Shown: piece after piece, positions 23,580-33,141 of the stretch
Layout of the letters: every line of letters begins with the position of its first letter
How positions within the stretch are numbered: position 1 is the stretch's first letter
DNA from: Siderastrea siderea
Taxonomy: Eukaryota; Cnidaria; Anthozoa; Scleractinia; Rhizangiidae
Length of the DNA stretch: 64,000 bases
Reading direction: 5' to 3'
Assembly: GCA_964030785.1 (NCBI GenBank)
Contig: OZ034976.1
Span: forward strand, 1,178,001 to 1,242,000
Position numbers and translations under genes: made by a program
The notes under the pieces: generated by a model
Database searches by the model: none
What the model was told of the DNA's origin: nothing
Seen by the model: the letters and a program-made list of their open reading frames with translations, nothing else

Positions 23580-24370
23580 AGAGGAATGTGGGAAGCTGAG
23601 GCAAAAAGCACAGACGCAAAACACATCCCATATTATAGAAACAACACAAGCGAAAACAGCCTGCTATTTCTTGCTGGTTGGGCGAAACGGACGGGCACAA
23701 ATGGAATGAGCTTGAAAATTACAACTAAGGATAAGGGACGGTCGCGCACAAGCAAAGGGCCTCTTTCGCTTGTCAGGCAGGCATCGATATTTCACAAGAA
23801 AATCTCGAAGAAAAAAGAAGAAAAAGGTTTGGTGAATACTGACCTTAATCATTGACGCACGTGGATAAATTATTAACGTCATTTGGATATTGCGTCGCAT
23901 CTGCGCCTACCAGGACATAACTTTACTCCGCTCCCCCCCCCCCCCTTCCCCTTTCATGGCCACTCCCTTATTGACTTTGAAAGGGGAAAGCCGCTGGATG
24001 AGGAATTCAGCCGTTATGGCCTCTGTCTTCTACAGGGTTCCTTTATTTAGAGCTGGTTTCAGTTAGTCAAGCAAAGTTATTTCCTTTCTACTACGTACGG
24101 GGCTTAGAGTGTCGCAGGGTAGACCAGCAGAGATGTTTCCGGGACCTAATGGCTCCTCCCTGCTCCAGCTTCAGTCAGTACACCACCTTCCTAAAATAAG
24201 TACAGTTTGCGCGTCTAAAGATGTGTCTTAGGACCTTTTGTTGTACTATAACTTGAACTCTTGTAACCTTTGTTCGTGCAATCAGAATAAACCATTTAGA
24301 AAATACATTCTTAGGGTGGGGGAGGGTGGAAAAGGGCAAAATTTAAAATATAAATTAATTTTGTATCCTG
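23580..24370 (+). repeat. Internal direct repeat, copy 2
   Basis: Second copy of the block at 21850-22620. After a C run near 23934 it continues cctttcatggccactccctt and ends near agggtggaaaagggcaaaat. The 1 kb between the copies contains the broken gene fragment. Confidence 0.7.
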
Positions 24371-24427
24371 ACCGCGAGAAATGACAACCCTCTGTGACAA
24401 GCCTCTCCTTAGACAGTGATTTTATAG

Positions 24428-24449
24428 ATATATATATATATATATATCC
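24428..24449 (+). repeat. (TA)n simple repeat
   Basis: A run of alternating t and a (agatatatatatatatat) inside the TTAA element, just after internal repeat copy 2. Confidence 0.85.
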
Positions 24450-24927
24450 TAAAGCTCTTGCCGTATTAGCTGCTCGCTGTCATTGTTATTTTTAAGTTAA
24501 AAATAAAATGTTGTTGACGAACCGTTGTATATCGCGTTACTGATCACAGTGTAACGCAACTCCCAGGTTGAGGTTGGAATCGTTTTCCTTTCTCGTTTGT
24601 TTCCCCTTAAGACTCACGGCGACTGGAACTGGTGAATTTAAAGTATAGCTGAAAGCGCTATAGAGATTATAGCTTCCTCGTGTTATCTCATGATCAAGAG
24701 AAAAAGACTTTTTCATCACCTCTATGATGAAACCGCCGAATCCTTTGCCGGAGGGGAAAGTTATTTATCGAACAAGGTGAGTGGCAAATAAAGTAACTGC
24801 AGTATCTATTTGAGGTTTTGGACCTCCAGAATAGGTTTCATAGCAAAAACAGGTAAAGTACTTTGTATAATATTTTGAACCACGATCCGGACATCCCTTT
24901 AATTAGGCGGATATATATAACAACACT

Positions 24928-25515
24928 GGAATGGAAATTCATGTCATGCAAGACACCATTGGCGAAAATGGCTTACTAAACTTCGACACAATTTCTCAGA
25001 ATCGCATTCTGCCGCAAGTTTTATTGTATAATTCTAGGAAATAGTGCTTAGTCTATGTCTAGAACGGGTTTTTACGTCTGGCCTAAGTGCCTCAATTGAG
25101 AATTTTGGCATGTTTCAAACGCACTATTTCGTCCAGTTCGAGTGACTTATTAGATTAGTTCATTTATCATTTTCAGTTTCACACGATTTCGATCGGGAAA
25201 ATGTCCAAATGAAACAGGAGCGGTAAAAAGAAGTAATAAGCTATCAAATGGGTGTAAATTTGAAGGTTGTGATGGTGCAAAGTCTTTTTAAACGATAATT
25301 GAAAAACCCTGTACTACAGCGCCCAAAATAGCCAAATTTTAGTCACTTACGGTATACTGACAACCAAATCCCCAAAACGGGAGCAAAATAAACTTTTGGA
25401 TCATTTCAAGTGCATTTTAGTAGTAGGGATAGATAGTAGTATTTGTGGTAGAAATTTGAAGAAAATCTATTATTGAGTTCGAGATCGAGTGGAACACTCT
25501 TAGGGAGACAGCCTC
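24928..25515 (-). repeat. Right terminal inverted repeat arm
   Basis: Inverse copy of 20556-21138. It ends tcttagggagacagcctc directly before TTAA. Confidence 0.85.
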
Positions 25516-25789
25516 TTAACTAGGGACGTGTCCTGATTAACCTTGCACGAGCTGCACGAATTATAAATACGCGTCATGCCACGCGTCATCCAAACGCCAT
25601 TTTCCATCTTTTTACTTTGCTCTGCTCGTTTTTAGACAGTTTTTTAGCATCGATTAAGGCGGAAAAGACAAAGAAAAGATAACCCAAAGTTAACGTTTTT
25701 CAGAAACTATTAATAGATTATTAGGATTTTGAATTTGGATCTTTGAATTTTGAATTTTGGTCTAGCACCCAATTCGATCCCAGTCCACT

Positions 25790-25858
25790 GCATCACACCT
25801 TTTTGCTCGGACACGCTCGTTTCATCGCCCAATCTTTTTCCGCCCTGGTGTCAAAAGC
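25790..25858. repeat. Inverted repeat arm, right (partner 19805-19885)
   Basis: gctcgtttcatcgcccaatc is the inverse of gattgggcgatgaaacgagc-like sequence at 19843-19862. It is adjacent to the start of the duplicated unit at 25845. Confidence 0.65.
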
Positions 25859-26732
25859 CAGCAGAAGCGCCATGTCGGCCAATTAAAGGCAAGCTACCAG
25901 GTGTTTTACAAAGTTATGTGCTCGATTACTACAGAAATTCAAAGAAATTTAGCGTGGAGTTGTTTATATATATTTTTTTCGATAAACGAGGAATTGCGAA
26001 GTGTTGTTAAAGAACATTTCAATGGAAACCTTTTTCTCAAATTCTGGATACCGAGTGTGTATCAGGAAAAAGTGTCTTAACGATGTGCCAATACAATTTC
26101 CCTCATGAGAAAAATAATCGAAGGGGAGAAGGGAGTATCTGAGGTAGGAGATATAGAACAATTAGAACAGTTTTTAATTGACAGAACCAAATGGAGATCG
26201 AAGCAATAAGAATTTTATATCTAGCACAGTGCAAAACAAAACGAGGAACCCATTGAAATGCTTTGAGCGACTCGCTCTGAGATTTAATAAAAACAAAACA
26301 AAGCAAACACATATTAACAATATTTCACTTTGAGTAAATCGGCAGTTCTAAGTTAAATCATTAAAATGGAAGAGAAATACCATTCACTACTTCAAGTTAC
26401 AGTAACGCAAAACATGTAAAGATGATTGTAATATTTCGTCAACTGAAAAAGCAAGCAACGTTTATATTCGCACTAAGACGGCTGAACGATTTTTTGCGTT
26501 CAAACAACCCAATGTGCAGTACCAAAAGAAAGCAAACTGGGTTGAGAAACAACACTTACTCAGTCTAGAATAGTTTCTGTTACTATTTTGTTTTTGAATT
26601 ATTTTCACCATTTTGCGAAATAAGACATACGTTTAATAAACAAAACCTACAATGACAAAATCTCGAAAGTTTATACGCAAAACATTTTCTCGCCAAGATT
26701 AACTGTAATAAATGCAATTGCAATATCGCTTA
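25845..26732 (+). repeat. Tandem duplication, left copy, part 1
   Basis: It matches 33490-34370 in order: gccatgtcggccaa, aagctaccaggtgttttaca, gataaacgaggaattgcgaa, ccctcatgagaaa, gctttgagcgactcgctctg, and aatgcaattgcaatatc. The copy is cut at 26732 by the Ngaro insertion and resumes at 31325. Confidence 0.9.
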
Positions 26733-26849
26733 ATTACCCCCTCCCTGTCCTTAAGGCATGAAGACAGTGACCACACGAGCAGACTCTTGTTTGGAACTCT
26801 TTATTGAACGGGTGCGGAGGGTCCGCGAGAGGGGAGAAAAAACCCCCAA
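26733..26849 (-). repeat. Ngaro split direct repeat B2
   Basis: 117 bp starting attaccccctccctgtcc, identical as read to B1 at 26978-27094. It forms the 3' end of the element and carries AATAAA on the minus strand (26800-26805). Confidence 0.93.
26800..26805 (-). terminator. Candidate polyadenylation signal in B2
   Basis: AATAAA on the minus strand within the 3' terminal repeat. The same hexamer is in B1 at 27045-27050. It is positioned to end the retrotransposon transcript. Confidence 0.45.
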
Positions 26850-26864
26850 GGGTGGGAGGGTGGG

Positions 26865-26977
26865 TGGCAGAAACCCGACCGGCGGAACGAGACGACAAAC
26901 GACCAAGGGGAGCACGTGACCAGAGAGTGGTGAGAGAGGGGGGTGCAATTAATGAATCCCTGGAAGGATTTCTGCCA
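26865..26977 (-). repeat. Ngaro split direct repeat A2
   Basis: 113 bp from tggcagaaacccgaccgg to ggaaggatttctgcca. It is nearly identical to A1 at 31212-31324 and joins B1 directly, forming the circle-type B/A junction. Confidence 0.93.
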
Positions 26978-27094
26978 ATTACCCCCTCCCTGTCCTTAAG
27001 GCATGAAGACAGTGACCACACGAGCAGACTCTTGTTTGGAACTCTTTATTGAACGGGTGCGGAGGGTCCGCGAGAGGGGAGAAAAAACCCCCAA
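26978..27094 (-). repeat. Ngaro split direct repeat B1
   Basis: 117 bp, identical as read to B2. It abuts A2 with no spacer. Confidence 0.93.
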
Positions 27095-27343
27095 ACAAGA
27101 GTCCCAAACAAGAGGCGGCAAGGAGGGCATTGCTGAAAAGGGGGTAGAGGAAATAGAACAACGATAGTGACGCTAACAATAACGCTAACAGTAACGCTAC
27201 AAGGACCGAAACGCAAACAGTAACGCGACAAAAAGCCGGAGAAGTAAACAAATAAAGAACTAGGCCTAAGACTAACTCTGTGTTCGCCTAAGAAAATGAT
27301 GAAAAAACGTAAAACAAAGGTAACGTGAGTTCAGATAAACTGA

Positions 27344-28351
27344 TTACATCGCTTGCCCAACATGGTAAGCGAGAGTCTGGGTCAGGACGAGCCTGTCAGC
27401 TAAAGGAATCATTAAATACAACAAATAAGCGTCCGACCTCCAATCTCCCTGAATTTTGATAAGTTCCGCAGGTATGCCACACTGGAACGCAAAGGTTGCC
27501 CCGCCACGGCGTAAACTATGCCCGGAGTAGCTTCTGGGCTCCAAGCCAATGCGTGAGGCGAGCAGTTGAATGCTGGACCTGAAGATACTGGCAGTGATGC
27601 AGTCGAGGCGGTGACCGGTTGAGAGGTATGAAAAGGTGGGGGCGCTGGCGGGAATGTCGACTGCCTGAAAAAATGCATTTAAAGCCCTGACCGGACAGAG
27701 AACAGAGTTTGGTATGCGTGGAATTGGAACAACCAAAGCAGTGTCACCAGACTGTCTTGTTTTAGTCCACGTGACCGTGATTGCTGCACCCCAAGAGGTG
27801 AACGTGATGTCGTTGCGTGACAAAGTAGAGAAGGCGGAAAATGTGTCTCTGGATGTGGGACATAAATTGGCAGTACGAAAGAATGTAAAGAAGCCGACGA
27901 GGAGAGCTGCCCAGAGTGCGAGGTGTGCGGAATTTCTGAAGTCCAGGTGAGAACAAAACTTAAGAAGCATGTCAGGTGTAATAGGCAACTTGCGTACTGG
28001 AATGTGGCGTTTCGTTTTCTCGAGGCCCTTCAGTGTGAGCTTGACCTTGATGTCATCAAAGGCAGCAGAGTCGAAACCACTCAAATCGTGCAGTCGACGC
28101 AGGGCAGAAAGATAGTTATTAACAGTCTTGTGTGACTTGACAGAGAAACCGATCAGCGTAATTAAACTTGACAAGGTCTCAGGTGTCGCAGGAAAAGGAT
28201 TGAGGTCATAAAAGTAGGTGAACTTGACATACAAAGACCAGATGGAACGGTAGTTTCGCTTGGTGCCTTCTGAAAGGGCAGAAGCTTGAACTTTACTAGC
28301 CTCGGCTTGTAAGTCCTCATAGCGGAAACCTGGCGAAAAAAGAAATACGTT
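27344..28351 (-). CDS. Ngaro tyrosine recombinase (YR)
   Basis: It inserts the element's DNA circle into the genome. The open frame starts after a TGA at 28354. Visible catalytic features in order are Arg in FFRTANLC, a Lys-containing TWTKTRQSGD hairpin, SGHSLRRGGATF (H-x-x-R), GDWRSDAYLLYL (Trp in the second His position, then the Tyr nucleophile). These match DIRS/Ngaro recombinases. The upstream part (RYEDLQAEAS, KRNYRSIWSLYVKF, YLSALRRLHDLSG) looks like the core-binding domain. The first in-frame Met comes well inside (PDML), so translation must enter another way. A strong acceptor-like tttcttttttcgccag/g at 28330 suggests splicing; a +1 shift from the RT frame is an alternative. No internal stop is present. 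Confidence 0.88.
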   Translation of the reverse strand, partial: NVFLFSPGFRYEDLQAEASKVQASALSEGTKRNYRSIWSLYVKFTYFYDLNPFPATPETLSSLITLIGFSVKSHKTVNNYLSALRRLHDLSGFDSAAFDDIKVKLTLKGLEKTKRHIPVRKLPITPDMLLKFCSHLDFRNSAHLALWAALLVGFFTFFRTANLCPTSRDTFSAFSTLSRNDITFTSWGAAITVTWTKTRQSGDTALVVPIPRIPNSVLCPVRALNAFFQAVDIPASAPTFSYLSTGHRLDCITASIFRSSIQLLASRIGLEPRSYSGHSLRRGGATFAFQCGIPAELIKIQGDWRSDAYLLYLMIPLADRLVLTQTLAYHVGQAM

Positions 28352-28355
28352 TCAG

Positions 28356-30236
28356 TCACCATGGACATTGGAAGGAGAATAATTCTTCTGTGCAAACATC
28401 CTCAATGACGGAGCCGTACAGTGGAAGCACGGTGTCGTAAAACTGTTGCTGATAGAAATTGCCCGAGTGCCAACGGCTCAAACAATCGGCAACAACATTT
28501 CGAGAGCCAGGGATGTGACATGCACTGATTTCGAAATCATGACGCGCTGCATAAAGCCAAAGCTCGCGTAGACATGCTTGCGAGAAAGGAACGCGAGAAT
28601 TCCCAGAGTTAATTGCAAGTTCCGTGTTCTTGTTATCGGTGTGCACCACGATGCGCTGACGGGGCAAAATTAAGGCCCACAGTTTGACGCTAACAGTAAC
28701 TGCCAAAATCTCAAGGGCATTGATGTGGAGAGACTGTTGGGTTATGAACTGGGGATAGGTGGCGTGAAAGAAACGCCCATCGTAAAACCCGCCAATGCCG
28801 TGTGGAGAGGCGTAGGTGCAAAACCGCAAGTTATCATTGATCTGAGGCTCAGAGCGAATCAAAGACACACCGTTGTAGGAGGCTAAGAATATGCTCCACC
28901 ACTCAAGATCTGCGAGCATTTCACGGCTGGGATGAAACCGTTGCTGCTTGTGAGTGAGCATGCGCAGTTCGTTCAACATGCGTTGCATAAATATGCGACC
29001 CGGACTTACGCAAGCGCAAACAAAAACCAATTTCCCGATCAAGGACTGTAACTCAGTTTTTGTCGCGCTTGGTGTACTGAGCCACCTACGAACAAGTGAA
29101 GTGACGCTATCAAGTTTATCTTGCGGTACTTCGATGGACATTTTAACGGTGTCATAAACCAAACCAAGGAAGGGCATTCGTGTCGAGGGTGGCCAGTCTT
29201 TGGACGGAGAAGATTCTAAGCCAAGCCTCTCAAACAAGTTGCCTAGTTGAAGGAAAGCGGTTGAAGCAGTCGCGTAGTCTTGTTCTACGCCCCCGAAATC
29301 ATCAACATAATTAATGCAGTCGAATTGAAATTCCGATTTGAACATGTAGGCTATAGCAGTGGTGGTACGTTGGCAGGCCATTGTTGCAGACCGCAGACCG
29401 AACGGTAGAACGAGGTCAAAGTAAAATTTATCCCTCCATTTGTAGCCAAGGAACCTATAGTCTTTTGGATCTACCGGGATTTGTCTATAAGCGCGTTTCA
29501 GGTCCTTTTTGTAGAGGAAACAACCAGTACCTTTGGAAAGAATGAGGTTGACAAAATCTGCTGATTGAGGTAGGGTCAGGTGAAACGGGACGTCAAGGAA
29601 GGTGTCCTTAGGTATTCCATCGTTAACGGAGTGTCCATGTGGGAAACTCAGGTCTAATACTACGCGGCGTTTGGTCTGGTGTTTGTCAACAGTCTGCAGA
29701 GGGGAAGTCTGAAGAGTCAGGGGGATGGGGTCATGCTGAAATGGACCCGCCGTGGCTTCATGAGAAAGTTCGGTTTCGATGAAACTGTCTATGGTTTCAG
29801 CAAAATTGACAGCTGACGAGTGATTGGTATTCGAGGGTGTTGGGTTTGACGAGGAACAATAATTGATGGGCCATCCGTAAGCTAAGAATAAGGCGACATC
29901 AGGATCGTGATAATCAGTCAGACCAGCCTGCCAAGCCGGTAAATTCAAGCGGGACGGAACGACGAAACGGGTACCAAAAGCATTTGGCCGGGAATGTTTG
30001 TTGCAAAGGATGTGTCGAATGACGGCGGAGCTCGAATGAGATGCGGAAAGATTAAGTTGCCCAAGAAGCGAAGCCTTGTCTGAACGTGGGGCACTCTCTT
30101 CTTGGACGAGAGCTCGAGATGAACGGCTAAGCAAATTGGAAACTGAGGCAGTAGAGGTTTTATTGGTTGAAATCAAGTCAGATAATTGAAATGAAGAGAT
30201 AGAGTCAACATTGTCTGTTTTTGCCTGGTTACCTAG
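28356..30236 (-). CDS. Ngaro reverse transcriptase-RNase H (pol)
   Basis: It copies element RNA into DNA. The frame is the same as gag and follows its TGA directly. RT motifs include RRVVLDLS, LYKKDLKRAYRQ (catalytic Asp), LPFGLRSA and INYVDDFGG (the YVDD box). RNase H follows with NALEILAV (Glu), VVHTDNKNTELA (Asp) and NVVADCLSRW (Asp). Where the first catalytic Asp is expected (TDAS in relatives) the sequence reads TYAS at 28812-28814, probably an inactivating change from GAC to TAC. No Met occurs before the middle of the RT domain, which implies expression as a gag-pol readthrough product. It ends in TGA at 28356, followed by the recombinase in another frame. Confidence 0.9.
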   Translation of the reverse strand, partial: LGNQAKTDNVDSISSFQLSDLISTNKTSTASVSNLLSRSSRALVQEESAPRSDKASLLGQLNLSASHSSSAVIRHILCNKHSRPNAFGTRFVVPSRLNLPAWQAGLTDYHDPDVALFLAYGWPINYCSSSNPTPSNTNHSSAVNFAETIDSFIETELSHEATAGPFQHDPIPLTLQTSPLQTVDKHQTKRRVVLDLSFPHGHSVNDGIPKDTFLDVPFHLTLPQSADFVNLILSKGTGCFLYKKDLKRAYRQIPVDPKDYRFLGYKWRDKFYFDLVLPFGLRSATMACQRTTTAIAYMFKSEFQFDCINYVDDFGGVEQDYATASTAFLQLGNLFERLGLESSPSKDWPPSTRMPFLGLVYDTVKMSIEVPQDKLDSVTSLVRRWLSTPSATKTELQSLIGKLVFVCACVSPGRIFMQRMLNELRMLTHKQQRFHPSREMLADLEWWSIFLASYNGVSLIRSEPQINDNLRFCTYASPHGIGGFYDGRFFHATYPQFITQQSLHINALEILAVTVSVKLWALILPRQRIVVHTDNKNTELAINSGNSRVPFSQACLRELWLYAARHDFEISACHIPGSRNVVADCLSRWHSGNFYQQQFYDTVLPLYGSVIEDVCTEELFSFQCPW

Positions 30237-30239
30237 TCA
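30232..30239 (-). promoter_or_regulatory. Candidate stop-codon readthrough site (UGA CUAG) between gag and pol
   Basis: Gag ends in TGA at 30239-30237, followed at once by CTAG. UGA CUAG is a known leaky stop context in animal and viral mRNAs. Gag and pol are in the same frame on either side, and pol lacks an early Met. The role is inferred from this arrangement. Confidence 0.6.
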
Positions 30240-31157
30240 GGCCGAGGTAGTGTTTGTAGCTGGTGTGTTTGAGGGCGGCCTAGTAGGGCATGTAGCGATT
30301 GTATGATCCGACAATTTGCAATATGCGCACACATGCTCGGCGCCCACCTGATGAGATTGATTTGAACATGAGCCAGTTCGGTTCCACTCTCTACAATATG
30401 TCTTTGCCGTATTTGCTGGCGGACGAGCGGTGGGCTGATTTGGTTGCTTCGTAACTGAAGGCAAACGATCGGACTCAGTGATGTTAAACCGTTCGAGTTC
30501 AGTAAAATCATCTCCCCAAGACGCCAATCCGGCCTCGATTCGATCTAGTACGGCGGCGTGAAAAGACAAAACAGAATGCCATTTGTACTTCGCGGCCAAA
30601 CGCATTAATGTCATTAGATGGGATGACATGATCTCGCGTTGCTCGTCTTTGGCGACCCGCATGATATCTAAATAACCGTACACAAATTCAGCCAGGGACA
30701 AATCCTTGAATTTCTTTTTTGCCAAACCAAAAGGAACGTGTAAATGCGGCCACTCCTGGGGAGCCACAATTCTAACGTTATAATCAAGTTGGCCCAAAGA
30801 CTTACCAGTGTTCGGACTTTGGCGAACTGTCGATAACGATGGCACGGACTCCGGTTTCAAATGTGATGAATCGGTGTTCGCTCTGGCTTGGGCTTCAAGC
30901 TCCAACTTCTTTATTTCCAACTTTTGTTGCTAGATTTGGAGAGCCAACAGCTGAAGGTCACTGGGTTTTCTGCCGCGGTTAAGAGCGGCGGGCTCGCTAC
31001 GTGGAAGTCCACGTGGTGTTTCATCATGGCCGTTGTCAATCACGCTTGAGTCAGCATGCATGTGGTTTCCCGCGGCTTGAAGGAGGGGAAGGTCGTACTG
31101 AAAACCAGATGGTAAAGACGGTATCTTTGTCTTTCTTTTACCGGCGGCTGCAGCCAT
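30237..31157 (-). pseudogene. Ngaro gag-like ORF with one internal stop
   Basis: An ATG at 31157 opens MAAAAGKRKTKIPSLPSGF. The frame is 307 codons long, interrupted once by TAG at 30930-30932 (context ATC TAG CAA) before EIKKLELEAQA. The C-terminal part carries CAYCKLSDHTIATC, an exact C-x2-C-x4-H-x4-C zinc knuckle as in retroelement nucleocapsids, preceded by a second Cys-rich stretch (YCREWNRTGSC). The protein would package the element RNA. The single TAG probably derives from CAG (Gln) and makes this copy's gag defective unless read through. The stop at 30237 is the readthrough site into pol. Confidence 0.85.
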
Positions 31158-31211
31158 TGAAAGAATCTTGAACGCTCGATAAAGTGTAATAAAACAGCGC
31201 AAAATAACTGA

Positions 31212-31324
31212 TGGCAGAAACCCGACCGGCGGAACGAGACGACAAACGACCAAGGGGAGCACGTGACCAGAGAGTGGTGAGAGAGGGGGGTGCAATTAAT
31301 GAATTCCTGGAAGGATTTCTGCCA
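31212..31324 (-). repeat. Ngaro split direct repeat A1
   Basis: 113 bp forming the 5' end of the element; partner A2 at 26865-26977. One clear difference is gaattcc versus gaatccc. Confidence 0.93.
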
Positions 31325-31709
31325 TTTTAATTTTAATACGAAATTCCATGAAAAGACAAACAGAGAAAAAGGGAAAACAAGCCTTCAGGGATGAAAAAAA
31401 TTATTCAGAATAGCACTTGCTGTCCTGGGAAAGCAAAATGCTTCGAGTACAATTCCGCTTTACCTTGACACCATTTGTACCAAATTTCTGCAAGTTTTTC
31501 AAACATTTCAAGAAAGCTATTGTAAATGTGGATTCCCTCAGTTAAAAAATTCTTACGAAGTCAATCCACAGTCAAACATGTAATTTACCAACGGTTGAAG
31601 TGGAAGAAAAACTTAAAAATCGATCGTTGTCCTTGGAAATAAAAACGACGCTGACAATATTTCCAGTCTGTTCTCGAACAAGGATTTCTATGCTCTATTA
31701 AACCTCTCC
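31325..31709 (+). repeat. Tandem duplication, left copy, part 2
   Basis: It matches 34371-34757 (acgaaattccatgaaaagac, gcacttgctgtcctgggaaa, tcgatcgttgtccttggaaa, aaacctctcc). It is cut at 31709 by the Mutator-like element and resumes at 33142. Confidence 0.9.
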
Positions 31710-33141
31710 TTCCCTGCTAGCAGAGGCCCCTTTTCCATTGTATTCGCTGAGCTGACGGACGGGACGAAAAGGGACCTCTGCCATGGGTGGAAATGAACTG
31801 TGTTGAGCATGCGCCACGGTTACTTAGCGACCGAAACGTCACGTGATGCTTTTAGCACGTGATCAGCTGACGACTCCCACCTTTCTCAACCAGCGCGCCA
31901 AAAAACACCTGCACAGTTTTGTTGTCCTGAATGGCGAGTTCATCAAAACCCTAAAAAAAGTAGACAGTTCGTCTAGAGATAGTTGTTGTCTAATCTACGG
32001 TATTAATTTCAAGTTATCTGGACAAGGAAGCTTTTTTAACATCACCACAACTCCAGGAATCAAAGAGAATTTAACCCATTGAAGGCTGCGTGTTTTGTGA
32101 TTGCTTCACTAAATTAGCAGTTGGTAATAAACAACCCATGTGCAGTACGAAAGGACAATTTATAGGTTCGAAAAAACAACACTCACTTGACCTAGAATAG
32201 TTAAAATTTCTTACTTTTAAATAATATAAACCAGTTGTCAATTAAGACTTAGCGAAAAATACAATCTCAAAGTCAAAATTTTGAAAATTTCCGCAAGAGA
32301 TTTCTCATGTTGTCTCGCGCGTGAAATCAAACCACAACAGAGCATTTGTCTGTTTAGGTCTGATTACTACTTTTCGAAATTTTATGAATGAAGGTACACA
32401 GAATAGGAGACAGTAAGCTTTTCTAAATAACACATTTATTTAAACCAAACGTGTTCAATTCTGTCTTCGAGGGAAGCTACGCGCAAGCGAGTTCGCTCGA
32501 TGTGCAAGTTATTTTGAAGAGCATTTGGTGATGCGAACTGTGCACGTTTTTCGAAACATTATTTACGAGAACTGTAAGGAATATGCAGACTCCCTCAATT
32601 AAAAAGCGATTTCGATACAAATTTACAATCAAATGTGTAATTTACTCTACCGTAGACTCGTAGAAGTGCTGGAGCATTTCACAGAAAGTCCGCAGCTCGC
32701 AAATCTTTGGAGGTGGAAGGTTGTCCTTCGCCTTGACAGATGTTTTCTTCGCTCTAAATTCCATTCCTTGACTTGTCGAGTGTTTCTTAGAGCTTCTCCG
32801 TCCGATTGTTTATCTTTCCGTCGTCCATGTTAACAAAAACAAGAGAAAGTAAACGTTGTAACTCTTCACGAGTTTAGTTCTCTTTCCAGGACGCAGGACG
32901 GCATGTTACTATGCAGGCTCACTAAATGGCAGCGGAATAACTGTAAAGGAATGCGCGAGATACAGTGGGCTCAAGTCACGGTCAGCAAACAATACAGGGA
33001 GCATGCGTTTCGGAAACCGCCGTCCACGACCATGGACGGCGGTTGAATCAAAGGGAGTTTCGACCCATGGCAGAGGTCCCTTTTCGTCCCGTCCGTCAGC
33101 TCAGCGAATATAAAGGAAAAGGGGCCTCTGCTAGCAGGGAA
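31710..33141. mobile_element. Mutator-like non-autonomous element, 9-bp target duplication (1432 bp)
   Basis: The left end ttccctgctagcagaggccc is repeated inverted at the right end. The inverted arms run about 83 bp with few mismatches (31710-31792 and 33059-33141). Flanking aacctctcc occurs at 31701-31709 and 33142-33150 and only once in the unoccupied copy near 34749-34757, so the target duplication is 9 bp. Long arms plus 9 bp fit Mutator-like elements. The interior has no transposase but contains diverged relatives of nearby host repeats (32135-32210 resembles 26505-26575; 32575-32650 resembles 31510-31600). It may therefore have captured host sequence or jumped between related repeats. 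Confidence 0.8.

Larger units (their letters stand above)
20556..25515. mobile_element. TTAA-flanked element with ~585-bp terminal inverted repeats
   Basis: The element starts gaggctgtctccctaaga and ends with the inverse tcttagggagacagcctc. TTAA lies directly outside both ends (20552-20555 and 25516-25519), the target duplication used by piggyBac and Kolobok-type transposons. The arms (20556-21138 and 24928-25515) match over nearly their whole length with scattered substitutions. The 3.8 kb between them has a pair of direct repeats of about 750 bp and a broken gene fragment, but no recognisable transposase. At 4960 bp it is an unusually long non-autonomous element. Confidence 0.8.
26733..31324 (-). 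mobile_element. Ngaro-type tyrosine-recombinase retrotransposon, near-complete (4592 bp)
   Basis: In its own (minus) orientation the order is A1, gag, RT-RNase H, tyrosine recombinase, B1, A2, B2, the split direct repeat layout of Ngaro elements. A1 (31212-31324) and A2 (26865-26977) are 113 bp and differ by about one base; B1 (26978-27094) and B2 (26733-26849) are 117 bp and identical as read. The right copy of the host duplication holds the unoccupied site (34365-34380, cgctta then ttttaatttt), so the ends are exact and no target duplication was made, as expected for recombinase-mediated insertion. There is no integrase, protease or methyltransferase. Repeat identity suggests a recent insertion. 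Confidence 0.93.

Noticed and set aside
26734..27251. Open frames in the Ngaro terminal repeats (proline- and serine-rich)
   Set aside because: They fall in the A and B split repeats, are duplicated with them, and have no coding pattern beyond base composition.
31843..32082. 79-residue plus-strand open frame inside the Mutator-like element
   Set aside because: No similarity to a transposase and no counterpart in the paralogous sequence; not supported as a gene.
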